Shown in pieces: positions 7,403 through 14,496 of a stretch of DNA of 15,054 nucleotides. Each line of letters starts with the position of its first letter. Positions within the stretch are counted from its first letter, which is position 1. The translations under genes were made by a program, and so were the position numbers. Source of the stretch: Raineyella sp964402325 (lineage in GTDB: Bacteria; Actinomycetota; Actinomycetes; Propionibacteriales; Propionibacteriaceae); assembly GCA_964402325.1 (NCBI GenBank), contig CAYOBI010000065.1, positions 1-15,054 on the forward strand, given 5' to 3'. The notes below the pieces were generated by a model. That model ran no database searches. It was not told the DNA's origin and saw only the letters and a program-made list of their open reading frames with translations.

Positions 7403-7735
7403 ACGGAACCCCGCGAACCCCTGTCGCCCCGGCGGCTGCCGCCCCGGGAGCGCAAGGCGCACCAGCTGTCCTCGCGCTGGTCGCTGCTGCTCTCGCTGGT
7501 GTTCATGACGCTGGTGGAGGTGATGCTCGCGGTGACGTTGCGTCGCTGGGAGTTCGCCGCGTCCGCGGTGGCCTTCGCGGCCGCCGCCGGGGCGGGGTGG
7601 CTGGCGCTGCCGATCGCCCCCGACGCCCCGAACGGCGGGCGCGAGGCGCCCGGCCGGACCGACCTGCGGTGGGGGATCGCCGTGGTGGCGCTGGTGGTCG
7701 CCGGGTTCGTGCTCGGGGCGCTGGGCACCCGGTAG
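7400..7735 (+). CDS. Small hypothetical membrane protein, three predicted helices
   Basis: A 111-residue protein I cannot assign to a family. A basic, Pro-rich cytoplasmic start (residues 1-26, with RRLPPRERK) precedes helices at about 28-46, 50-73 and 90-108. The second is very Ala-rich. The loop between helices 2 and 3 is polar (PDAPNGGREAPGRTD). The GTG start is chosen because TAGCAT lies six bases before it, as in other leaderless genes of this window; the nearby ATG at 7392 runs into a stop after three codons. It lies between the YhgE gene and a phosphatase gene but has its own promoter. Confidence 0.75.
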   Translation: MTEPREPLSPRRLPPRERKAHQLSSRWSLLLSLVFMTLVEVMLAVTLRRWEFAASAVAFAAAAGAGWLALPIAPDAPNGGREAPGRTDLRWGIAVVALVVAGFVLGALGTR

Positions 7736-7736
7736 A

Positions 7737-7750
7737 CCGCCGTCCGGCGG
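7737..7750. terminator. Short hairpin after the small membrane protein gene
   Basis: CCGCC-GTCC-GGCGG begins right after the TAG stop. The stem is only 5 bp and no T-run follows, so it is at best a weak terminator. Confidence 0.2.
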
Positions 7751-7800
7751 CGTCCGGGAGCCGGTCCGGGGCGGTCCGCCGGTCGTTGGGGAGGGCGTGA

Positions 7801-7806
7801 CACACT
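7801..7806 (+). promoter_or_regulatory. -10 box of the phosphatase gene, leaderless type
   Basis: CACACT, preceded directly by TGA (an extended -10 TGN), lies six bases before the GTG start. It departs from TANNNT at the first base but keeps the fixed spacing seen at the other genes. Confidence 0.4.
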
Positions 7807-7812
7807 GCGAGG

Positions 7813-8610
7813 GTGAGTGTGCGGTGGTTGGAGTTCGACTCGCTGGTCAATGCCCGTGACGTGGGCGGCATCCCGACGGTCGACGGAGGCCGGATCCGGC
7901 CGCGTCGGCTGATCCGCTCCGACAACCTGCAGGCACTCACCGCGGCCGACATCGCCCGGCTGCGCGACCTCGGCGTCACCGACGTGATCGACCTGCGCTC
8001 GGCGTTCGAGGTGCACTCCGAGGGCCCGGGGCCGCTGGAGGCCGAAGAGGGCTTCACCATCCACCGGCACTCCTTCTTCCGGGAGCGGGCCGCTGACGGC
8101 ACGCCGGTCGCCCCGACACCCACCGAACTGCCCGGCGACGCCCTGCCGTGGACCGGTGAGCGGCCGCACACCGTCCAGGTGGCCGACGGGTTCGCCTCCT
8201 CCTACCTGTCGTTCCTCGCCGACCGGCCGGAATCGGTGCTCGGCGCGCTGCGCGACGTGGCGTACGCCGACGGGGCCGCCCTGGTGCACTGCGCCGCGGG
8301 CAAGGACCGGACCGGCACGACCGTGGCGCTGGCCCTGATGATCGCCGGCGCCCGGGCCGAGGCGGTGGTCGAGGACTACGCCGCGAGCACCGAGCGGATG
8401 GAACTGATCGTCGCCCGGCTGCTCGACACCGACACGTACGGCGAGAGCCTGGCCGGGCGGCCGGTCGCGTCGCACGACACCCGTCCCGAGTCGATGCTGG
8501 CCTTCCTGGACCACGCGCAGAACACGTACGGGGGCGTCGAGCCGATGCTCGGCCGGATCGGCTGGACCCCGGCCGACACCGCGCAGCTGCGGCGCAAGCT
8601 GCTCGGCTGA
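7813..8610 (+). CDS. Tyrosine/lipid phosphatase of the MptpB-like (Y_phosphatase3) type
   Basis: A 265-residue cytoplasmic protein with the Cys-based phosphatase signature HCAAGKDRTG: nucleophile Cys160, then Lys164, Asp165 and Arg166. The Lys-Asp within the P-loop is typical of the bacterial group that includes Mycobacterium MptpB, which acts on phosphotyrosine, phosphoserine/threonine and phosphoinositides. The N-terminal segment NARDVGGIPTVDGGRIRP, then LIRSDNL and VIDLRS, are family hallmarks. Length and layout are complete. The GTG start follows a leaderless-type promoter. The gene ends 18 bp from the convergent Alr-like gene. The substrate cannot be read from the sequence. Confidence 0.9.
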   Translation: MSVRWLEFDSLVNARDVGGIPTVDGGRIRPRRLIRSDNLQALTAADIARLRDLGVTDVIDLRSAFEVHSEGPGPLEAEEGFTIHRHSFFRERAADGTPVAPTPTELPGDALPWTGERPHTVQVADGFASSYLSFLADRPESVLGALRDVAYADGAALVHCAAGKDRTGTTVALALMIAGARAEAVVEDYAASTERMELIVARLLDTDTYGESLAGRPVASHDTRPESMLAFLDHAQNTYGGVEPMLGRIGWTPADTAQLRRKLLG

Positions 8611-8628
8611 GCCGTCGCGTCCACGGGA

Positions 8629-9693
8629 CTAGGCCGTCCGCGCCGCGACGACCTCGTCGAACACCGCGGTGGTCATCCGCACCTCGACCGGCACCCGGTC
8701 ACCCACCTGCGGGGGCGTCGACCCCTTCGGCAGGAACACCATCGAGGACTGCATGTGCGGCGGCTCGAGGAACAGCCGCTTCTTCCCGTCCAGGGTGTAG
8801 GGCGACAGGGCCCGGCCGGCGGCCTCCATCGCGCCGGTCGCCACCGAGATCGCCCTCGACCGCATCGTCGAGCCCGAGGTCGGGGCCGCCATCCCGACAC
8901 CGTTCGCCGTACCGCCCGCGACGACCACCACCCAGCCGTCGCCGGGGCAGCGGTGCCCGTGGTAGCCGACGCGCTCGCCGCGGGAGACCTCGTGCAGGTC
9001 GAGGACCGTCGCCGTCGTGGCGTACGCCGCGCGCCGGCCCAGCCACAGCTCGGTGCCGATCCGCAGCCGGGTCTCCAGCGGCTCCTGCGCGCTGAGCTCG
9101 CGGGCGATCGCCCCGGCGGTCGTGGCCGGCACGTGGGAGAGCCACACCGGGGCCCGGAACGCGTCCACGGCACGGCCGGCCAGCGCCCGCGCCTCCGCCT
9201 CGGTGGCCTCGGAGTGCAGCGGCAGGTGGATGGTCCACCCTTCGATCTCGACCATCCCGGATGTCGCCTCGACCCCGGCCAGGTCGGTCGTGGCCAGCCC
9301 GTGGCGGCGCATCGAGGTGAGCACCTCGAAGACCACGCGGGGGCGGACGTCACCGCCGAGGTTGCCCAGCACCTCGACGTCCTCGAGCCGGGAGACCGTC
9401 GAGATGATCCGCGGGTCGCGGGCCAGCTCCACCGCGCGGGCGTCGAACGGACGCCACGGCTGGAGGATGACGATGTCTCCGTCGAAGTGGTCCCGGACCG
9501 CGGCGACCTCGCCGGGCACGCCCACCGCGAGGGTACGCACGCCGAGCGCCTGCGCCTCCGCGGCCAGCCTGGCCAGACCGAAGCCGTAGCCGTTGCCCTT
9601 GGCAACCGGGATGATGCCCGGGGTCCGCTCGACGACGGCCCGCTGGTGGGCGCGCCAGGCGTCGATGTCGATGGTCAGGGTCAGTCCGCTCAC
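8629..9693 (-). CDS. Divergent alanine racemase-like PLP enzyme
   Basis: A 354-residue protein with the fold-type III layout: an alpha/beta barrel (about 1-225) and a C-terminal beta domain (226-354). The PLP lysine should be Lys32 in PVAKGNGYGFG. Classical alanine racemases have VVKADAYGHG here, so Ala-Asp-Ala is replaced by Gly-Asn-Gly. Tyr244 in GERVGYHG sits where the second catalytic base Tyr is expected. The usual GYADG segment is replaced by one ending AGGTANGVG. It may still racemise alanine, or act on another amino acid. The start is the GTG at 9693, with TAGGCT seven bases upstream; the open frame continues far upstream under femX but without coding sense. It follows femX by 62 bp on the same strand, which suggests a peptidoglycan role. 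Confidence 0.8.
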   Translation of the reverse strand: MSGLTLTIDIDAWRAHQRAVVERTPGIIPVAKGNGYGFGLARLAAEAQALGVRTLAVGVPGEVAAVRDHFDGDIVILQPWRPFDARAVELARDPRIISTVSRLEDVEVLGNLGGDVRPRVVFEVLTSMRRHGLATTDLAGVEATSGMVEIEGWTIHLPLHSEATEAEARALAGRAVDAFRAPVWLSHVPATTAGAIARELSAQEPLETRLRIGTELWLGRRAAYATTATVLDLHEVSRGERVGYHGHRCPGDGWVVVVAGGTANGVGMAAPTSGSTMRSRAISVATGAMEAAGRALSPYTLDGKKRLFLEPPHMQSSMVFLPKGSTPPQVGDRVPVEVRMTTAVFDEVVAARTA

Positions 9694-9700
9694 GGGGGTC

Positions 9701-9706
9701 AGCCTA
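9701..9706 (-). promoter_or_regulatory. -10 box of the Alr-like gene, leaderless type
   Basis: TAGGCT on the minus strand, then seven bases (GACCCCC) and the GTG start. It fits the pattern at the other leaderless genes and sets the start codon. Confidence 0.5.
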
Positions 9707-9755
9707 ACCGTCCGGAGCTCCCTGCCCCGCTCCCGGCCCGGCGGGCCCGTGAGGC

Positions 9756-10883
9756 TCAGCCGCGCCGCTTCATGTACAGGTCGAACGCGGTGTGGAGCAC
9801 CCGGTTGAGCGGCAGGTCCCACTCGCCGAGGTACTCGACGGCCTCGCCGCCGGTGCCGACCTTGAACTCGATCAGTCCGACGTGCGGGTCGTTCCGGTCC
9901 ACCGAGTCGGTGATGCCGCGCAGGTCGTACACGTCGGCGCCGGCGGCGATCGCGTCCTGGATCATCCGCCACTGGATCGCGTTCGAGCCGCGGACGTCGC
10001 GCTTCTGCGTCGAGGAGGCGCCGTACGAGTACCAGGTGTGCCCGCCGACCCGCACCCAGGTGGTGGCGGCGACCAGGTCGCCCTCGTGCTCGGCGAGGTA
10101 GAGGTGGATCCGCTCGGGGTCCTCCGCCTCCATCGCCTCCATCATGGTGCGGAAGTAGCCGGCCGGGCGCGGGGTGAACCCGTCGCGCTTCGCGGTCTCG
10201 ACGTAGAGGGCGTGGAAGGCCGGCAGGTCGTCGAGCGTGCCGCGCCGGACCTGGACACCCAGCTTGTCGGCCTTCTTGATGTTGCGCCGCCACAGCTGGT
10301 TCATTCCCTTGAGCACCTCGTCGGGCGTACGACCCGTGAGCGGCAGCTGGAAGTTGAACTCCGGCTGCCCCGCCGAGAACCCCTCGCCGGTCCTCGGCGG
10401 CCGCCAGCCGAGCGTCCGCAGCCCGTTGTACACCCGAGCGGCGCTGATGTTGGTCTCGTCCGGCTCCACCGCGCGCAGCGAGGTGATCGCCTCGTCGGCC
10501 AGCGCGTCCTTGATCGCCCGGGTGCCCCAGCGGCGGACCACGACCGGGGGGCCGATCCGCACCCCGAAGGCACCCTGGTGCTTCACGTGCGCGACGAACG
10601 GCTTGAGGTACGCCTCGAGGTCGACCTCCGCCCAGTCCAGCAGGGGGCCCTCCGGCACGTACGCCAGGGAGCGGTTGAGCCGGGGGATCCGGCGGTAGAG
10701 CACCAGCGCGACACCGACCAGGCGCTCCCCCGCACCGTCGGACTCGAACCAGCCGAGTGACTCGTGGGCCCACTCGCTCTTCACCTGCGCCCACGCCGGG
10801 GTCTGCAGGAAGCTCGCCGAGCGGAGCGTGGAGATGTACTCGAGGTGCTGGGAGGCCGGGATGCTGCGTACGGTGATCGCCAC
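9756..10883 (-). CDS. FemABX peptidoglycan interpeptide-bridge aminoacyltransferase
   Basis: A 375-residue cytoplasmic enzyme of the FemABX family, which transfers an amino acid (often Gly, Ser or Ala) from aminoacyl-tRNA to the peptide of a peptidoglycan precursor. Two GNAT-like domains can be followed: SFLQTPAWAQVK near 24-35 in the first, and the second ending with YSYGASS, GSNAIQWRMI, YDLRGI and GLIEFKVGTGGE (about 286-347), all family hallmarks. No long coiled-coil arm is evident, so it is closer in form to the shorter FemX enzymes. The GTG start has a TAGAGT box six bases upstream. If the organism has an LL-DAP-Gly wall, as many Propionibacteriales do, this would add the Gly; that is inference. 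The Alr-like gene follows on the same strand. Confidence 0.9.
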   Translation of the reverse strand: MAITVRSIPASQHLEYISTLRSASFLQTPAWAQVKSEWAHESLGWFESDGAGERLVGVALVLYRRIPRLNRSLAYVPEGPLLDWAEVDLEAYLKPFVAHVKHQGAFGVRIGPPVVVRRWGTRAIKDALADEAITSLRAVEPDETNISAARVYNGLRTLGWRPPRTGEGFSAGQPEFNFQLPLTGRTPDEVLKGMNQLWRRNIKKADKLGVQVRRGTLDDLPAFHALYVETAKRDGFTPRPAGYFRTMMEAMEAEDPERIHLYLAEHEGDLVAATTWVRVGGHTWYSYGASSTQKRDVRGSNAIQWRMIQDAIAAGADVYDLRGITDSVDRNDPHVGLIEFKVGTGGEAVEYLGEWDLPLNRVLHTAFDLYMKRRG

Positions 10884-10889
10884 CCCTCG

Positions 10890-10895
10890 ACTCTA
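10890..10895 (-). promoter_or_regulatory. -10 box of femX, leaderless type
   Basis: TAGAGT on the minus strand is followed by six bases (CGAGGG) and then the GTG start codon, predicting a leaderless mRNA. Confidence 0.55.
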
Positions 10896-10951
10896 GTGGA
10901 TCGGGACCGGGCCACCGCCCGCCCCGGGTCTGCCGGGGCCGGCCCGCAACC

Positions 10952-10998
10952 CCCGGACGCCGGGACGCCACCGGATCGGTGACGTCCCGGCGTCCGGG
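10952..10998 (-). terminator. Long perfect hairpin, terminator of the FAD-enzyme transcript
   Basis: Outer arms CCCGGACGCCGGGACG and CGTCCCGGCGTCCGGG pair perfectly over 16 bp. After one C/A mismatch an inner stem CACCG/CGGTG closes on a GAT loop. It lies 36 bp after the stop of the FAD enzyme and about 55 bp before the femX promoter. No T-run follows on either strand, as is common for GC-rich Actinobacteria. It may work in both directions. Confidence 0.65.
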
Positions 10999-11034
10999 AG
11001 GCAGCGGAGGCCCGGGGGCTCCGGGCGGGGCGGC

Positions 11035-12774
11035 TCAGGCCTGCGGGGTGCCCGGGACACCGCCCGGCAGCGGCGCGTCGGAGGAGTGCAGTGCGACGCC
11101 CGGCTTGCCGTCGTGGAGGATCTTGCCGGGATTGAAGTTGCGGCCCGGGTCGGCTCCGTCGAGCAGCACCCGCTGCAGCTTCGTGCCGGCCACCGAGATG
11201 TCCTGGTCCAGCCAGGGGGCGTGCTCGCTGCCGACGCCGTGGTGGTGGGACACCGTCGCCCCGACGTCCATGAAGTTCTGCTGGATGGCGCGCTTCACCG
11301 TGTCGTAGGTGGCGTACGTGGTCGCCGGGTCGTCGTCGGGGACGGCGAAGGTGAAGTAGAGGCAGGCGCCGCCGTGGTAGGAGTGCGCGAAGTGGCACAT
11401 GATGAAGCCCTGCGTCTGCGCCTTCGCGAAGGCCTGCCGGGCCGCGTCGAGGGTGGTGTCGTAGAGGTTCTGCAGGTTGGCCCACGGGGTGGCCGTCTCC
11501 GACACGTCGGCGGTCGCGCCGCGGTCGAGGAGGAAGTCGCGGATGTAGGGGGTCTGGAACTTCTTCGAGTCGTAGACCGAGCCCACGCCGGTGCCGACGA
11601 CGATGCCGCCGTGCGCCTTGACGATCTCCTTGACGATGGCCTGGTTCGCCTTGACGTAGCGACGCCCGCCCTCGAACCCGACGTACGACAGGCACATGTC
11701 GTCGAGGTTCCAGCCGCGGCGCTTGAGGTAGCCGAACAGGCTGCCCATGACGATCTTCTGCACGCCGCGCTGGGCGCGCTGGGTGGCGAAGGAGAACTGG
11801 GTCTCGTTGGCGTCGGAGACCCGGGACACGGTGACGTGCGCGTCGGAGTCGTTGATCGCCTTCATCGCCCGCAGGCCGGAACTGAAGTCCGGGAAGAAGT
11901 AGCCGACGATCTCGCGGACCTCGGGCACCCGGTGGACGTTCACCCACGCCTCGGTGATGATGCCGAGCCGGCCTTCGGAGCCGAGGATCATCTCCCGGAC
12001 GCTAGGGCCCGACGAGGTGGACGGCAGCGCCCGCAGCGCCAGCACCTCGCCGTGGCGTACGGCCCGCAGGCCCTTGACGATGTCGGCGATGTCGCCGTAC
12101 TTGTCGGACTGCATGCCGGTCGAGCGGGTGGCGATCCAGCCCCCCAGCGTGGAGTGCGTGAACGAGTCGGGGAAGTGCCCCATCGTCCAGCCACGCCGGC
12201 CGAGCTGCTCCTCGATCTGCGGGCCGAGCGCGCCGGCCTGGATCCGGGCCAGCCCGGACTCGTCGTCGATCTCCAGCACCTTGGTCATCCGGCCCAGGTC
12301 GACCGAGACGACGGTACGGCGCTCGGCCGGCATCGGCTCCAGGGCGCCGACGATGTTCGAGCCGCCGCCGAAGGGGATCAGCACCGCGTCGGCCTCGACA
12401 CAGCTGTCGACGATCTGCTGGACCTGGGCCTCGTCGGCCGGGTAGACGACCACGTCGACGACGCGACGCAGGTCACCGCGGCGGATCCGGATCAGGTCCC
12501 GGACGCCCTTGCCGTACGTGTGCACGATCCGGTCCAGGTCGTCGTCGAGCAGGAAGCGCTCCCCGACGATGCCCAGCAGCCGGTCACGCAGCTCGGTGCC
12601 GATCAGCGGTGCCGGGACGTCCAGGTCCTCGAACTTCGGCGGCGTGCCGGGATCGGAGATGTCCAGGCCGATCTGCTTCTTCACGAAGGGCGCGAAGTTC
12701 GGCTTGCCCTCCGGGTCGAAGCCGATCCCCTCGACACCCCAACCCCACCACTTCTGGTGCTTGACGCCGGTCAT
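11035..12774 (-). CDS. FAD-dependent alkyl-DHAP synthase-like oxidoreductase
   Basis: A 579-residue flavoprotein of the vanillyl-alcohol-oxidase fold, most like alkyldihydroxyacetonephosphate synthase (AGPS), which swaps the acyl chain of acyl-DHAP for a fatty alcohol to form the ether bond. The KWWGWG start (8-13), the FAD phosphate loop PFGGGSN (134-140), PDSFTHSTLGGWIATRSTG (202-220) and GSEGRLGIITEA all match. AGPS hallmarks in the C-terminal half are Arg412 in YIRD, Tyr473 in GACLYF and the HHHGVG triad His510-His512. The start has GGAAGGA six bases upstream and overlaps the acyltransferase stop (ATGA), so the two are translationally coupled. Related mycobacterial proteins exist with unproven roles; a different oxidase or D-lactate-type dehydrogenase is possible but the HHH motif argues for AGPS. 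Confidence 0.85.
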   Translation of the reverse strand: MTGVKHQKWWGWGVEGIGFDPEGKPNFAPFVKKQIGLDISDPGTPPKFEDLDVPAPLIGTELRDRLLGIVGERFLLDDDLDRIVHTYGKGVRDLIRIRRGDLRRVVDVVVYPADEAQVQQIVDSCVEADAVLIPFGGGSNIVGALEPMPAERRTVVSVDLGRMTKVLEIDDESGLARIQAGALGPQIEEQLGRRGWTMGHFPDSFTHSTLGGWIATRSTGMQSDKYGDIADIVKGLRAVRHGEVLALRALPSTSSGPSVREMILGSEGRLGIITEAWVNVHRVPEVREIVGYFFPDFSSGLRAMKAINDSDAHVTVSRVSDANETQFSFATQRAQRGVQKIVMGSLFGYLKRRGWNLDDMCLSYVGFEGGRRYVKANQAIVKEIVKAHGGIVVGTGVGSVYDSKKFQTPYIRDFLLDRGATADVSETATPWANLQNLYDTTLDAARQAFAKAQTQGFIMCHFAHSYHGGACLYFTFAVPDDDPATTYATYDTVKRAIQQNFMDVGATVSHHHGVGSEHAPWLDQDISVAGTKLQRVLLDGADPGRNFNPGKILHDGKPGVALHSSDAPLPGGVPGTPQA

Positions 12775-13640
12775 TCGTTGTCCTTCCGCTCACGGTCACG
12801 CGTGGCCGGGCGGTCCGCCCCTGCGTGCTTGCTGTCGTCCGGTGCCGCCTGTCCGGCGGTGGACTGCTCCACCTTCTTCGTTTCGCCGGTGGTGATCTTC
12901 TTCGTCTCGGCCTCGGCGATCTTCTTCGCCTCGGCCTGGGCGGCGTAGTCGGCGTTGGTGGGGAACCCGGTGGCCAGCGCCATCGAGTCGTGCATCCGCA
13001 GCACCTGGTCGTGCATCCGATCGGCGAACTTGCGGGCCGTCTCGCCCTTCTCCGCCCACATCGGCTTGCCCAGCACGATGTGCACGTCGGGCCGGCCGGA
13101 CGTCGGCAGGGCCGAGTCGGTGGGCATCGCCAGGTGGGCACCGACGATGGCGATCGGGATCGCGGGTACGTTGCGGGAGATGCACAGGGCGGCCGGTCCG
13201 GGCTTGAACGCGGCCATCGCCCCGGTGCGGGACCGGGTGCCCTCGGGGAAGAGCAGGATCGGCACGCCCTCGGTCAGCAGGTTGCCGGACAGGCCCCGGT
13301 GCTTGGACCGGCTGCCGCCGCGTTCGACCGGGAAGGCGTTCATGAACACGACCGGCGCGAAGGCCTTGGTCGGGCTGGTGAAGAAGTAGTCGGCCGCGGC
13401 ACCGGTGGCGAGGTAGCGGGTCAGCCGGGGCGGCAGCGCGCTCATCACCAGCGGTCCGTCGAGGTGGCTGGAGTGGTTCGCCACGGCGATGTACGGCCCG
13501 GACATGCCGGCCAGGTTGCGCTTGCCGTGCACGTGGACGTTCAGCATGCTCCAGAACAGCGGCTTCATGAAGCCGCGCTGGGCGACGAAACGGGCCATCG
13601 CCCAGCCCGCCGAGGTGTAGCGATGGTGTCCGGTGCTCAC
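12771..13640 (-). CDS. PlsC-type lysophospholipid/glycerolipid acyltransferase
   Basis: A 289-residue membrane-associated acyltransferase. The four PlsC blocks are visible: NHSSHLD (55-61, with catalytic His56 and Asp61), the block around FPVERGGSR (103-111), FPEGTRSRTG (131-140) and VPAIPIAIVGAH (158-169). It would move a fatty acyl chain onto a glycerol-phosphate or DHAP type acceptor. The catalytic domain ends near 225. A further tail of about 60 residues is highly charged and Ala/Lys/Glu-rich, with three repeats close to AEAKKI/TETKKI, and is probably disordered. The GTG start has TAAGGT six bases upstream; a closer ATG ends after two codons. The stop overlaps the AGPS-like gene. Confidence 0.9.
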   Translation of the reverse strand: MSTGHHRYTSAGWAMARFVAQRGFMKPLFWSMLNVHVHGKRNLAGMSGPYIAVANHSSHLDGPLVMSALPPRLTRYLATGAAADYFFTSPTKAFAPVVFMNAFPVERGGSRSKHRGLSGNLLTEGVPILLFPEGTRSRTGAMAAFKPGPAALCISRNVPAIPIAIVGAHLAMPTDSALPTSGRPDVHIVLGKPMWAEKGETARKFADRMHDQVLRMHDSMALATGFPTNADYAAQAEAKKIAEAETKKITTGETKKVEQSTAGQAAPDDSKHAGADRPATRDRERKDNE

Positions 13641-13646
13641 TGCATC

Positions 13647-13652
13647 ACCTTA
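13647..13652 (-). promoter_or_regulatory. -10 box of the acyltransferase-AGPS operon, leaderless type
   Basis: TAAGGT on the minus strand, six bases (GATGCA), then the GTG start. It lies within the 57-bp gap after the SDR gene, so the acyltransferase pair may be transcribed independently of the SDR gene or also by read-through. Confidence 0.5.
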
Positions 13653-13697
13653 AGTCCCGAAACGGCGTCCACCGACCACGGGTCTCGTCCGGCCACC

Positions 13698-14483
13698 TCA
13701 GAAGACATCGGAATCCTTGGCCCGGGACCGCGTCAGCTTGCCCGAGACCCACCGGATGGTGCCCCGCGGGACGACCCGGGCCAGTGCCACGGCGAACTTC
13801 CACTGCGGCGTCGGGATGCAGATGACCCGGCCCCTGCGGGAGTACTCCAGGGCCTCGCGGACCGCCTTGTCGACGTCGATCCAGACGATCGAGGGCAGTT
13901 TGGAGGAGTCGATCTCGGCCCGCCGGTGAAACTCGGTGTGCACCCAGCCGGGGCAGAACGCGGTCACGTGGACGTTGCTGCCCTGCAGCTGGGTGGCCAG
14001 CGCCTCGGAGTAGATCAGCACCCAGGACTTGATCGCCGAGTAGTTGCCGGTGGTGATGAACGCCGCCGAGGAGGCGGTGTTGATGATCTCCCCGCCGCCG
14101 CGGCGCAGCATCGACCGGGCGGCCGCCCCGCCGAGCAGGTAGACGGCGCGGATCATCACGTCGAAGGCGCGCTCGTCGGTCTCGGTGTCGGAGGTCAGCA
14201 GGTCGGCGTGCAGCCCGAAGCCGGCGTTGTTGATCAGCGTCGTGATCGGATCGACGGAGGACTCCAGCCGGGCGACGACGGTGTTGACGTGGGTCCGGTC
14301 GGCGAGGTCGGCCTGCAGCACCTCGACCTGCACCCCGTACGTGGCGCGCAGTTCCGCGGCGGTCGCCTCCAGCCGGGTGTGGTCCCGCGCCACCAGCACC
14401 AGGTGGTCACCCCGCTCGGCGAGTGCTCGTGCGTACGCGGCCCCGATGCCCGAGGTCCCCCCCGTGATCAGCGCAGTTCCCAT
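13698..14483 (-). CDS. SDR-family NAD(P)-dependent oxidoreductase
   Basis: A 261-residue classical short-chain dehydrogenase. The nucleotide-binding motif TGGTSGIG is at 7-14, NNAG at 85-88, the active-site Ser at 138 or 139, and Tyr148-Lys152 (YSAIK) forms the catalytic pair. PGWVHTEF follows as in the group around COG0300. An Arg at 33 after the second strand (VARD) favours NADP(H). It lies directly upstream of the acyltransferase and AGPS-like genes. In animals an SDR (DHRS7B/PexRAP) reduces acyl- or alkyl-DHAP, so an analogous lipid ketone reduction is possible but not shown. The ATG start at 14483 is preferred to the longer open frame because TAGGCT lies seven bases before it and the protein then begins at the first beta strand. 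Confidence 0.88.
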   Translation of the reverse strand: MGTALITGGTSGIGAAYARALAERGDHLVLVARDHTRLEATAAELRATYGVQVEVLQADLADRTHVNTVVARLESSVDPITTLINNAGFGLHADLLTSDTETDERAFDVMIRAVYLLGGAAARSMLRRGGGEIINTASSAAFITTGNYSAIKSWVLIYSEALATQLQGSNVHVTAFCPGWVHTEFHRRAEIDSSKLPSIVWIDVDKAVREALEYSRRGRVICIPTPQWKFAVALARVVPRGTIRWVSGKLTRSRAKDSDVF

Positions 14484-14490
14484 GGGCGGC

Positions 14491-14496
14491 AGCCTA
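14491..14496 (-). promoter_or_regulatory. -10 box of the SDR gene, sharing the nfo stop codon
   Basis: TAGGCT on the minus strand lies seven bases before the ATG. Its first three bases are the TAG stop codon of the upstream endonuclease gene, so the promoter hexamer and the stop overlap. Confidence 0.45.

Noticed and set aside
4897..8514. Very long minus-strand open frame (1205 codons) across YhgE, the small membrane protein and the phosphatase
   Set aside because: Low-complexity Gly/Arg/Gln/Val composition. Three well-supported plus-strand genes with promoters and motifs cover the same DNA.
9734..9746. Hairpin GGCCC-GGC-GGGCC in the femX-Alr gap as a terminator
   Set aside because: Only a 5-bp stem in a GC-rich gap with no T-run; such stems arise often by chance here.
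9694..10971. N-terminal extension of the Alr-like protein through the femX region in another frame
   Set aside because: The extension is Arg/Gly/Pro/Ala-rich without motifs and overlaps the well-supported femX gene. The GTG at 9693 has a leaderless promoter.
11086..12948. Plus-strand open frame of 620 codons opposite the FAD enzyme
   Set aside because: Shadow of a high-GC gene: Val/Asp/Leu/Arg-rich, no motifs, no ribosome site. The minus strand carries the full AGPS-like set of motifs.
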